Positions 1-5,282 of a stretch of 5,282 nucleotides of DNA are shown piece after piece. The stretch is from an uncultured Verrucomicrobiales bacterium (lineage in GTDB: Bacteria > Verrucomicrobiota > Verrucomicrobiia > Verrucomicrobiales > Akkermansiaceae), in assembly GCA_938001985.1 (NCBI GenBank), contig CALLBE010000123.1, positions 1 to 5,282 on the forward strand, written 5' to 3'. The notes below the pieces were generated by a model. The model was given only the letters and a program-made list of their open reading frames with translations. It was not told the origin of the DNA and made no database searches. A program made the translations under genes and the position numbers. Position 1 is the stretch's first letter. Each line of letters begins with the position of its first letter.

Positions 1-1068
1 CAGAGCTTAAGCGATTCGTTGCGGACTTTTGGTTTGCAAGTTCACACCAAGCTCTTGCCTGGTAGTGTTCAGGATAAAAGGTTTGATGTGATTTTTAAGA
101 AGCCGGAGGCGAGTGCCGAAACCACACTTTTAGTCGAGCGATTAGCGGTGTTGTCAGTGGCGTTGGAGCAAATTGAAGCAGCTTTTGGAGGCAAAGTGAT
201 TGAAGCTGAAGCGAGTCGAGAAAACTCTGAAATCATTAAAGGCAAGGTGGTTTCTTTTGGTCCTGCAAGGTGGTTCTCGAGTGACGATGGCGAGTTTGCT
301 GGCGCTTATTTATTATCAAAGTCGGGGCAGGTTGCGCATTTAGATACTAAGGACTCCGAGCAAGCTAGAGCTCTGGTGGCGGGAGAGAAGGCCACGGTTA
401 GGATTGATATTACAGGAGGGAAGGCTAAGGCGTTGGAGGGAATCAAGTCTGGGCCTATTGATTTGATTAAAAAAGGAGGGGCTTGGGTTTATCCTATCTT
501 ATTGATTGCTCTCATTGCGTTGGTTTCCGCTCTTTACAAGGCTTTCCAGCTCTTCTCGTTTAAGGACAAGGACGACCGCTGGATGAATGAGTTGATTGCT
601 CTTTTTGAGAAAAATAAAGAAGAAGCCATTGCGTGGACAAGAGAGCGTAAACATCCGATTGGTCGAGTTTTACCCGAAATGATTGAGACCCTTTCAACGA
701 ATTTGACCGTGGCGGAGGAAGTTTTGTATGAACGACTGATTCCGGTTCGTGAAGAACTGAGAGGATGGTTGTCCTTTATTTCAATCACGGCGGCGGTGGC
801 TCCTTTGTTAGGGCTGTTGGGAACGGTGTCAGGTTTGATCAAAACGTTCAGCGTCATTGCGATTGAAGGGACAGGAGAGGCGCAGTCAATTTCTGGAGGA
901 ATTTCAGAGGCCTTAATTACAACTTTATTCGGCTTGGTGGTGGCTATTCCAGCTTTCATGATGCATGCGTTATTGATTCGCAAGGCAAAGGGCGTTGAGC
1001 AAAATATAGAACGAATCGGCTTAGGTGTGTTGAACGCTGCGCGCAAGGCGGAAGCAGCAAAGTCATAA
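1..1068 (+). CDS. TtpC-like MotA/TolQ/ExbB proton-channel protein with long N-terminal extracytoplasmic region (5' partial)
   Basis: This is an inner-membrane proton-channel subunit of a TonB2-type system. The frame is open from base 1, so the gene starts upstream. The TTG at 19 is probably not the true start, because no signal peptide or membrane anchor follows it, as a complete protein with an exported N-terminal region would need. Numbering residues from that TTG, positions 1-150 are soluble, with a leucine-rich helical part around 35-60 and a GKVVSFGPARWF segment (75-86) that resembles the periplasmic part of TtpC. A GGAWVYPILL stretch opens the first membrane helix (about 155-177). Two more helices follow, at about 252-280 and 297-321. 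The hallmark motifs APLLGLLGTVSGLIKTF (261-277) and GISEALITTLFGLVVAIP (294-311) match the ExbB/TolQ/MotA pore helices. It is followed 46 bases later by a second, short ExbB. The family assignment is firm. The TtpC label rests on architecture and gene order. Confidence 0.9.
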   Translation, partial: QSLSDSLRTFGLQVHTKLLPGSVQDKRFDVIFKKPEASAETTLLVERLAVLSVALEQIEAAFGGKVIEAEASRENSEIIKGKVVSFGPARWFSSDDGEFAGAYLLSKSGQVAHLDTKDSEQARALVAGEKATVRIDITGGKAKALEGIKSGPIDLIKKGGAWVYPILLIALIALVSALYKAFQLFSFKDKDDRWMNELIALFEKNKEEAIAWTRERKHPIGRVLPEMIETLSTNLTVAEEVLYERLIPVREELRGWLSFISITAAVAPLLGLLGTVSGLIKTFSVIAIEGTGEAQSISGGISEALITTLFGLVVAIPAFMMHALLIRKAKGVEQNIERIGLGVLNAARKAEAAKS

Positions 1069-1087
1069 GGCGACGAAGCTGATATAA

Positions 1088-1105
1088 TTGAACCTAGTTG
1101 AACCT
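1088..1105 (+). repeat. Tandem direct repeat TTGAACCT x2 in the ttpC-exbB spacer
   Basis: The 8-base unit TTGAACCT occurs at 1088-1095 and again at 1098-1105, separated by AG, giving a 10-base period (about one helical turn). It fills much of the 46-base gap before the exbB start codon, where a ribosome binding site would be expected but none is visible. It could be a binding site for a regulator or simply chance; nothing else in the sequence decides this. Confidence 0.4.
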
Positions 1106-1114
1106 TATTCTTAG

Positions 1115-1639
1115 ATGACTGAACTACTCACAGCACTGCAATCTTTGGTCAAACAAGGCGGGCTTGTTTTGTGGATCATGATTGGGTTGAGCGTTTTTCT
1201 ATATACGATACTAAGCTCGACTTGGTTGACCCTCTTGCGTGTAGAAGGAGAGCTTAAGGAGTTGGTTGTTAAACTAAAAAAGGCGACAAGCGTCGAGCTT
1301 TTGGCTGACGAAAAAAGTTTGTTTGAGCTGAATAATCTCTCATGGGTTCGCCGTCGTATGCCTGTGCTGTCTGTTTTATTAGCATTAGCGCCTTTAGCGG
1401 GGTTGCTGGGTACGGTCTCGGGAATGTTGAATACATTTGCCGGCTTGGCGTGTGCCACGACAACCAAGCCTATTGATGGAATTTCATCGGGGATTTCAGA
1501 AGCTTTGATCACAACTCAAGTAGGCTTGTTGATCGCCATTCCGGGATCATTTTTATATGGGTTTATTAAAAATAAACTGGGGAAACTAGCGCGTGAGTTA
1601 GACCAAATGACATCACAGCGTATCATTGAATTGAGTTAA
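1115..1639 (+). CDS. exbB: ExbB-type proton channel subunit (MotA/TolQ/ExbB family), compact form
   Basis: This 174-residue inner-membrane protein forms, with ExbD, the proton-driven motor that energises TonB. Three membrane helices are visible: about residues 16-40, 83-111 and 130-152. A short cytoplasmic loop (41-80) lies between the first two. Pore-helix signatures are APLAGLLGTVSGMLNTF (92-108) and GISEALITTQVGLLIAIP (126-143), parallel to those of the upstream TtpC-like protein. The length fits the short ExbB2 type and is well below the roughly 240 residues of E. coli ExbB. The ATG at 1115 puts a short amphipathic stretch before the first helix, as in ExbB2 proteins. The next Met, at residue 22, would cut into that helix. 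No clear Shine-Dalgarno precedes it. The exbD start lies 4 bases past its stop codon. Family assignment is certain. TolQ is unlikely because of the TonB-type neighbours. Confidence 0.93.
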   Translation: MTELLTALQSLVKQGGLVLWIMIGLSVFLYTILSSTWLTLLRVEGELKELVVKLKKATSVELLADEKSLFELNNLSWVRRRMPVLSVLLALAPLAGLLGTVSGMLNTFAGLACATTTKPIDGISSGISEALITTQVGLLIAIPGSFLYGFIKNKLGKLARELDQMTSQRIIELS

Positions 1640-1643
1640 ACAA

Positions 1644-2054
1644 ATGAGTGCTAGATCTAGACATCGCGAAGAAGAACCAGATGAAACAGGGATTGATATC
1701 TCTCCGTTGATTGACATTGTTTTTATCTTAGTGATCTTTTTTATCGTCACAACGGTCTTTAATAAAGAAGTCGGTGTTGATGTGAACAAGCCGCCTAGAG
1801 CCGTTGCGAGTAAGTCGTTGAACCGTGATTCCGTGATGTTGGCGGTGACTCAAGAAGGGGAGCTTTTTTATGGCGGTCGTAATATTGGTTATGATGGCGT
1901 TGAGACGGTGATTTCAACGGTGCAAGATGGAGGAGACCCTATCCCTGTGATCTTAATTTGTGATGAAGGGGCAAAGGCTCATCACATTACCAAAGCCATA
2001 GACGCAGCCACGGTCGCTGGAGCTAAGTCTGTATCGATTGCGACTCAAAAGTAA
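1644..2054 (+). CDS. exbD: ExbD-type biopolymer transport protein
   Basis: This 136-residue protein is the single-span partner of ExbB; it couples proton flow to TonB movement. Residues 1-18 are a charged cytoplasmic tail rich in Arg and Glu. DISPLIDIVFILVIFFIV (18-35) is the membrane helix and carries Asp24, equivalent to the essential Asp25 of E. coli ExbD in the proton path. Residues 45-136 form the periplasmic domain, ending with the typical regular pattern around VILICDEGAKAHHITKAID (102-120). The length is normal for the family (about 135-145). The ATG is 4 bases after the exbB stop and has no visible Shine-Dalgarno, so translation is probably coupled. The stop codon overlaps the tonB start as TAATG. 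TolR is the main alternative, but the following TonB gene argues for ExbD. Confidence 0.94.
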   Translation: MSARSRHREEEPDETGIDISPLIDIVFILVIFFIVTTVFNKEVGVDVNKPPRAVASKSLNRDSVMLAVTQEGELFYGGRNIGYDGVETVISTVQDGGDPIPVILICDEGAKAHHITKAIDAATVAGAKSVSIATQK

Positions 2055-2719
2055 TGGCAATTCGATCCATCATCTCTGGGGTAGCGTTCTCAGCTTTATT
2101 GTTTTTTCTATTGGTGGCTTCCCGCCAAATGAATTCAGAAAGTGAAATGACTCAACTCTTCTCCGTTGATATTGTGGAAATACCCGATCCTGTCACGGCT
2201 CCAGAGCTGGAAGAGCCAGAAGAAGAGCCCGAGGAAGCACCACAACCACCGGCGCCTAATATTGATTTTTTAGACACACCCTTCTTATTGGACAGTCCTC
2301 CGGTTGTGCCTTCGCCGCATAAGTTGGACTTTAAAACACCTGTGGAGACTTTTCAGGAAGCCAGTTCAGTGGCGCCGCTCCCTGTGAGGAAAGTGAAGAA
2401 GTCTGTTGCTCCGAAAAAGAAGTATTCGATACGCAGCCAATATTCCGTTAATGAATTAGATGCCGTTCCACGAGTGATAAGAAAAGGGAGGTTTTACTGG
2501 CCTCGTGGTGTGAGAGGAGTGGAAGCTAAAATTGCGATGCGCCTTAAAATCAAAAAATCAGGTCATGTGGAGGTTTTACGCATTATTTCCTCAACCAATT
2601 CAGATTTAAATAAAATAGCCATGAAAGTGGCCTCTCAAACTCGATTCACCCCACCTCTTAAAAACGGGAAACCCGTAGAGGCGGTTTATACAAAAACCTA
2701 TCTTCTTAAAAAACGATAA
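2054..2719 (+). CDS. tonB: TonB energy-transducing protein (TonB2-like)
   Basis: This 221-residue protein would transmit energy from the ExbB/ExbD motor across the periplasm to TonB-dependent outer-membrane receptors. An N-terminal membrane anchor (about residues 5-22) is followed by a soluble linker. The linker has an acidic, proline-rich part, EEPEEEPEEAPQPPAP (53-68), and then a basic Lys-rich part (112-123). The C-terminal TonB domain spans about 131-221. It begins with SVNELDAVPRVI, the usual lead-in of TonB2-type domains, and ends with FTPPLKNGKPVEAVY, close to the family's F.P...NG.PV pattern. The familiar YP..A motif is replaced by YWPRGVRG (148-155). The start overlaps the exbD stop and the stop overlaps the TPR gene start, both as TAATG. 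The domain is shorter and less canonical than in E. coli TonB, but the call is well supported by context. Confidence 0.9.
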   Translation: MAIRSIISGVAFSALLFFLLVASRQMNSESEMTQLFSVDIVEIPDPVTAPELEEPEEEPEEAPQPPAPNIDFLDTPFLLDSPPVVPSPHKLDFKTPVETFQEASSVAPLPVRKVKKSVAPKKKYSIRSQYSVNELDAVPRVIRKGRFYWPRGVRGVEAKIAMRLKIKKSGHVEVLRIISSTNSDLNKIAMKVASQTRFTPPLKNGKPVEAVYTKTYLLKKR

Positions 2720-4065
2720 TGAAATACCTTCTATTATTACTTCACCTCAGCTGCTCCGTCGCTGCGACAAAGTTACCTTTATCTGTTTTGCTCTGGAAGT
2801 CGTCAGAATTTATCAAATCCTTCAATGGCTCGTACCGCATTAATTCAGAGCTTGAGCCAACGTTATCAAGTCAAGAGCGCGGGTTGTTGGTTCAGATGCA
2901 GGGGCTGATGCAAAAAAATAATCGTCAGGGCGTGTTGAGTAAATTGAAAGAGAGCCCCTTATTAAAAACGTCACCTTCGATTCAGTATAACTATGCGAAT
3001 GTTCTCAGAGAAGAAGGGCGTGTGGATGAGGCCATTGGCTATTATTTAAAAGCGTTAGATAAGTTGCCTAGTTTTCGTAGAGCTCACCAAAACTTAGGGA
3101 TAGCGTATGTTCAGGTTGAAAAGCTTGAGGAGGGAAAACTACATTTATTAGAGGCGATTAAACTGGGAAGTGCAGATGGTTTTGTTCATGGATTTCTAGG
3201 CTATTGCTTCATGGCAGAAGAGCGTTATGAAGCTGCGTTACTATCATACCGAAACGCGGTCACCGCGACGCCTGATGTTTTGGATTGGAGACTCGGATTG
3301 GCTCGGAGTTTGCAGGGATTGAAAAGAAATCAGGAGGCTTTGAACCTGTATCAGGGAATTTTAAAGGAAGATGCAGAGAACTTATACGTTCAACAGCAAG
3401 TGGCGTGGATTTATTTAGCCGAAAATCAGGTTTCGAAAGCGATCCCTATTTTAGAATACCTGCGAAGAAAAAATTACCTGCAACCAGTCGATCAAATCAG
3501 GTTGGGTTCTTTGTTGATAACTGATGGGAATATTAAGATAGGTTCCGATTTATTAAAGGCAACGATAGGGAGGGCCGAATTTAAAGATATCAAAGCCGCT
3601 TTGGGCGTGGTTCGTTTTTGTATTCAAGCTCAGGAGTTAGAACTGGCTGAAAAAATACAGGGTTTGTTGTCAACCAAGGCCCTTTCAGTTGCTGAAAAAG
3701 TGACGTTGAGGAGACTGAGAGCTAGACTCTTTTTTGCGAAAAAAGACAATCACCCTGAGGGAATTGAGATTCTCAACGATTTAATCAAAAAAGATCCGAC
3801 AGACGCTGCGTCCTTAACTTTATTGGGCCAGCAATTGGTATTGGGTAAAAAACCACATCAAGCAATGCTTCGTTTTGAACAAGCATTGAACGTCAATGAA
3901 AAGGCCTTAACGCCTCGTCTTGAGCTGGCTAAAGTTTTAGTGGATTTAAAATTTTATGAAAAAGGGATTCAGAACTTAGAGTATTACTTGTCAGTAAGTG
4001 AGGACCCGAAAATTCTGGAGTATCTGCAAGCGGTTCAGAGAATAAATGATTCGTATAAACTCTAA
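2719..4065 (+). CDS. Exported TPR-repeat protein of the TonB2 operon
   Basis: This 448-residue protein is probably a periplasmic accessory of the TonB system; its exact role is not known to me. Residues 1-16 look like a Sec signal peptide: one Lys, then a run of leucines, ending SVAA before TK. A Cys at 12 is not in a proper lipobox. Tetratricopeptide repeats are clear from about 86 to 220: AIGYYLKALDKLPSFRRAH, NLGIAYVQ, LGYCFMAEERYEAALLSYRNA and LGLARSLQGLKRNQEALNLY give the W/L-G-Y-A-F-A-P pattern in 34-residue steps. Weaker helical repeats continue through the middle, and two more repeats are visible at about 362-429. The combination SFRRAHQNLGIAY...AIKLGSADGF...LGYCF is what I associate with the TPR protein at the end of Vibrio/Shewanella TonB2 clusters. 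The start overlaps the tonB stop (TAATG), implying translational coupling. Function beyond protein-protein contact is inference. Confidence 0.85.
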   Translation: MKYLLLLLHLSCSVAATKLPLSVLLWKSSEFIKSFNGSYRINSELEPTLSSQERGLLVQMQGLMQKNNRQGVLSKLKESPLLKTSPSIQYNYANVLREEGRVDEAIGYYLKALDKLPSFRRAHQNLGIAYVQVEKLEEGKLHLLEAIKLGSADGFVHGFLGYCFMAEERYEAALLSYRNAVTATPDVLDWRLGLARSLQGLKRNQEALNLYQGILKEDAENLYVQQQVAWIYLAENQVSKAIPILEYLRRKNYLQPVDQIRLGSLLITDGNIKIGSDLLKATIGRAEFKDIKAALGVVRFCIQAQELELAEKIQGLLSTKALSVAEKVTLRRLRARLFFAKKDNHPEGIEILNDLIKKDPTDAASLTLLGQQLVLGKKPHQAMLRFEQALNVNEKALTPRLELAKVLVDLKFYEKGIQNLEYYLSVSEDPKILEYLQAVQRINDSYKL

Positions 4066-4149
4066 GGAATGAGTCCTACTTTTGCCTCTCAGGTAAAAGA
4101 ATGCAACTTTGCGCTTGAGTCTGGCTTTTGAATCGCAAAACTCTCTCAT
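4066..4149 (+). other. Spacer between the TonB operon and dapA, with a weak inverted repeat
   Basis: This 84-base gap is the longest inside the gene block. It holds a 6-base inverted repeat, TTTGCG at 4108-4113 and CGCAAA at 4134-4139, separated by 20 bases. There is no hairpin with a T-tract that would end the TonB operon and no clear -35/-10 pair, so dapA may be read through from upstream or have a promoter I cannot recognise. No Shine-Dalgarno is visible before the dapA ATG; the preceding bases are pyrimidine-rich. Confidence 0.35.
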
Positions 4150-5028
4150 ATGCATAGAGGCCTCTACACAGCAATCATCACTCCATTTAAAAATGGACAG
4201 GTTGATTACGATACATTTACTCAATTAATTGAGGAACAAATCCAGGCTGGAGTTGCAGGTATTGTTCCTGCAGGCACAACGGGTGAGTCACCAACGCTTT
4301 CGCCTGAGGAACACTTACAGGTGATCAAGCACTCTGTGGAGGTCGCGGCTAAACGTATTGAAGTGATTGCGGGCACTGGTGCTAATGCGACAGCTGAGGC
4401 TATCCATTTGACACAACAAGCTGAAAAGTTAGGAGTGGATGGTTCTTTGCAAGTTTGCCCTTACTATAATAAGCCGAGTCAGGAGGGGCTTTTCCAACAT
4501 TATCGTGAGGTGGCTAGAAATACCGAGTTGCCGTTGATGCTTTATTCCGTTCCGGGCAGAAGTTCGATCGCTATCGAAGTTGATACCGTTGCTCGCCTGG
4601 CAGAGTGTGCGGATAATATTGTTTCTATTAAAGAAGCCGGAGGTTGTGTGGGGCGTGTGAATGCTTTGAGAGCAGCGTTGCCAGAAGAGTTTACTATTTT
4701 GTCAGGAGATGATCCATTGACTCTACCGTTTATGGCCTCTGGAGCGACGGGATTGGTTTCTGTAACATCCAACCTAATTCCAGCTGAGATGAATCAGTTG
4801 GTTAAAACCTTATTGGAAAATGATTTTGTAGCAGGTAGGAAGCTTCACTTCGAGCTCTTGGAGTTGATGGAGACCTTGATGGGAATCGATACGAACCCAG
4901 TGGGGATCAAATCAGCCATGTTCTTAGCTGGTAAGTGCGCCAATGAATTCCGTTTGCCTCTCGTTCCTTTGCCGGAAGACAAAGCTTCAATTTTAGAGGC
5001 TCAATTACAAAAGCTTAAAAAAGCTTAA
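4150..5028 (+). CDS. dapA: 4-hydroxy-tetrahydrodipicolinate synthase (DHDPS)
   Basis: This cytoplasmic enzyme condenses pyruvate with L-aspartate-4-semialdehyde, the first committed step of the diaminopimelate/lysine pathway, which also supplies peptidoglycan. The 292-residue (beta/alpha)8 barrel has the normal family length. All catalytic residues can be placed: Thr43 and Thr44 in AGTTGES (41-47), Tyr106 in YYNKP, Tyr132 and Arg137 in LYSVPGRSS, and the Schiff-base Lys161 in SIKEAGG. The SGDD motif (185-188) favours true DapA over the NanA and KDG-aldolase relatives. Of the E. coli lysine-feedback contacts, those equivalent to His56, Asn80, Glu84 and Tyr106 are kept, while Ala49 and His53 are both proline. 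The ATG at 4150 gives the usual start (MHRGLYTAIITPF) at the first barrel strand. It has no link to TonB transport beyond adjacency. Its stop overlaps the opposite-strand stop of an AraC fragment. Confidence 0.96.
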   Translation: MHRGLYTAIITPFKNGQVDYDTFTQLIEEQIQAGVAGIVPAGTTGESPTLSPEEHLQVIKHSVEVAAKRIEVIAGTGANATAEAIHLTQQAEKLGVDGSLQVCPYYNKPSQEGLFQHYREVARNTELPLMLYSVPGRSSIAIEVDTVARLAECADNIVSIKEAGGCVGRVNALRAALPEEFTILSGDDPLTLPFMASGATGLVSVTSNLIPAEMNQLVKTLLENDFVAGRKLHFELLELMETLMGIDTNPVGIKSAMFLAGKCANEFRLPLVPLPEDKASILEAQLQKLKKA

Positions 5029-5032
5029 GCTT
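5021..5032. repeat. 12-bp perfect palindrome at the convergent stop codons
   Basis: AAGCTTAAGCTT reads the same on both strands and contains the TAA stop of dapA (5026-5028) and, on the other strand, the TAA stop of the AraC fragment (5025-5027). A third AAGCTT at 5011-5016 lies just upstream inside the end of dapA, so transcripts could fold AAGCTT against AAGCTT around an AAAA loop. No T-tract follows, so it is not an intrinsic terminator by itself. Confidence 0.6.
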
Positions 5033-5183
5033 GGTTCGCCTCTTTGCGCATTGCTGAGGGGCTGTATCCTGTCCATTTTTTGAATACATTTGAGAAAGCA
5101 AACTGAGACTTATATCCAGGTGCTTTCGTGATTTCCGAAACCGACATTTTAGTGGTTACTAATAAGTGCTTGGCGTGAGTTAT
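5025..5183 (-). pseudogene. AraC-family regulator, C-terminal DNA-binding fragment
   Basis: Read on the minus strand, 52 codons between stops give HAKHLLVTTKMSVSEITKAP, then GYKSQFAFSNVFKKWTGYSP, then SAMRKEANQA and a stop. This is the second helix-turn-helix of the AraC/XylS DNA-binding domain: A..LL..T..SV.EI...GY.SQ.AF...FKKWTG.SP...R. The first helix-turn-helix and the effector-binding domain are missing. An in-frame TAA at 5184-5186 cuts the frame off, and no plausible start with a full domain exists; the only ATG (5145-5147) begins inside the motif. The piece is therefore most likely a decayed or truncated gene. The same frame is open again from 5187 to the right edge, but those 32 codons match the family only loosely. 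Its stop overlaps the end of dapA tail to tail. Confidence 0.75.
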
Positions 5184-5185
5184 TT

Positions 5186-5209
5186 AAAGAACACGATGTG
5201 TTCTTTTTT
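5186..5209 (+). terminator. Putative intrinsic terminator downstream of dapA
   Basis: The arms AAAGAACAC (5186-5194) and GTGTTCTTT (5198-5206) pair perfectly over 9 bp around a GAT loop, and the right arm runs into six T residues (5204-5209). This is the form of a Rho-independent terminator for + strand transcription, about 157 bases after the dapA stop. The stem has only three G-C pairs, so it is of modest strength. On the minus strand the tail is TTTAAATAA, a poorer T-tract, so function in that direction is less likely. No other terminator candidate follows dapA. Confidence 0.6.
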
Positions 5210-5229
5210 CAGTGTTTAATCTAGAGTAA

Positions 5230-5244
5230 AGCATTTCAAATGCT
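5230..5244. repeat. 15-bp dyad, possible operator
   Basis: AGCATTT (5230-5236) and AAATGCT (5238-5244) are exact inverted copies around a single C. GTAAA stands just to the left of, or overlapping, the left arm (5226-5230) and again to the right of the right arm (5245-5249). CTAG occurs outside both (5221-5224 and 5251-5254). The odd-length dyad with a one-base centre resembles a binding site for a dimeric regulator more than an RNA hairpin. It lies in non-coding sequence near the right edge, possibly upstream of a gene beyond the window. The regulator is unknown. Confidence 0.4.
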
Positions 5245-5282
5245 GTAAATCTAGGCAATACCCTTATTGATTGAGGGGAGAG

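Noticed and set aside
19..21. TTG at 19 as the true start of the TtpC-like gene
   Set aside because: The frame is open to base 1, and no signal peptide or membrane anchor follows the TTG, although the region after it should lie outside the cytoplasm. The gene is cut by the window edge.
534..1046. 170-codon open frame on the minus strand
   Set aside because: It is antisense to the conserved ExbB domain of the TtpC-like gene, and its translation has no family pattern. It is a shadow of the + strand gene.
1111..1512. 133-codon open frame on the minus strand, plus a smaller one at 1269-1463
   Set aside because: Both are antisense to exbB, whose three helices and pore motifs are unmistakable.
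2719..2766. Lipoprotein signal in the TPR protein (Cys12)
   Set aside because: The residues before the Cys are H-L-S, without the Leu/Val/Ile at -3 that a lipobox needs. An ordinary Sec signal peptide fits better.
3285..3524. 79-codon + strand frame inside the TPR gene
   Set aside because: It is out of frame within a well-supported TPR protein, has no recognisable domain and no own initiation signal.
4040..4085. Possible terminator after the TPR gene
   Set aside because: Only 4-bp arms (AGGA/TCCT or ACTC/GAGT) can be paired before a run of four T residues; this is too weak to call.
3991..4224. 77-codon minus-strand frame across the TPR-dapA spacer
   Set aside because: It overlaps the ends of two solid genes on the other strand, is Cys/Lys/Arg-rich without a motif, and has no plausible start region.
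4542..4772. 76-codon minus-strand frame inside dapA
   Set aside because: It is antisense to the catalytic Tyr/Lys region of DapA, so it is a shadow.

Overview
The window carries one operon for an energised outer-membrane transport system of the TonB2 type, followed by a lysine/cell-wall biosynthesis gene and a short 3' stretch with a degraded regulator fragment. The organism is a diderm bacterium, because TonB/ExbB/ExbD only makes sense with an outer membrane. Base composition is close to balanced, slightly AT-leaning by eye. None of the five visible translation starts has a convincing Shine-Dalgarno sequence. Together with the style of the DapA and TPR proteins, this makes me lean towards Verrucomicrobiota (Opitutae-like) or a relative. 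That placement is an inference from memory of the families, not a measurement.

Layout: (1) 1-1068, the 3' part of a TtpC-like gene: a long extracytoplasmic N-terminal region fused to a MotA/TolQ/ExbB proton-channel domain. Its 5' end lies outside the window. (2) 1115-1639, a compact ExbB. (3) 1644-2054, ExbD with its single proton-path aspartate. (4) 2054-2719, TonB. (5) 2719-4065, an exported TPR-repeat protein. Genes 3-4 and 4-5 overlap by one base in TAATG junctions, and genes 2-3 are 4 bases apart, so this is a tightly coupled operon. The order TtpC-ExbB-ExbD-TonB-TPR is that of the Vibrio/Shewanella TonB2 clusters, in which a DUF3450 gene usually lies immediately upstream. That position is beyond the left edge here.

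After an 84-base gap comes dapA (4150-5028), encoding 4-hydroxy-tetrahydrodipicolinate synthase with every catalytic residue present. Its stop codon overlaps, on the opposite strand, the stop codon of a short AraC-family DNA-binding-domain fragment (5025-5183). The fragment has lost the rest of its gene: an in-frame stop sits just upstream of it. That stop lies at the edge of a 9-bp perfect hairpin with a T-tract (5186-5209), which looks like an intrinsic terminator for the + strand. The last 70 or so bases hold a further 15-bp dyad and no recognisable gene.

How the genes work together: the two ExbB-family proteins and ExbD would form the inner-membrane proton-driven motor. TonB spans the periplasm to energise outer-membrane receptors, and the TPR protein is probably a periplasmic accessory. 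No receptor or substrate gene is in the window, so what is imported cannot be read here. I did not find a clearly novel system. The most interesting points are the TtpC-type double-ExbB architecture, the general lack of SD sequences, and the decayed AraC/terminator region.
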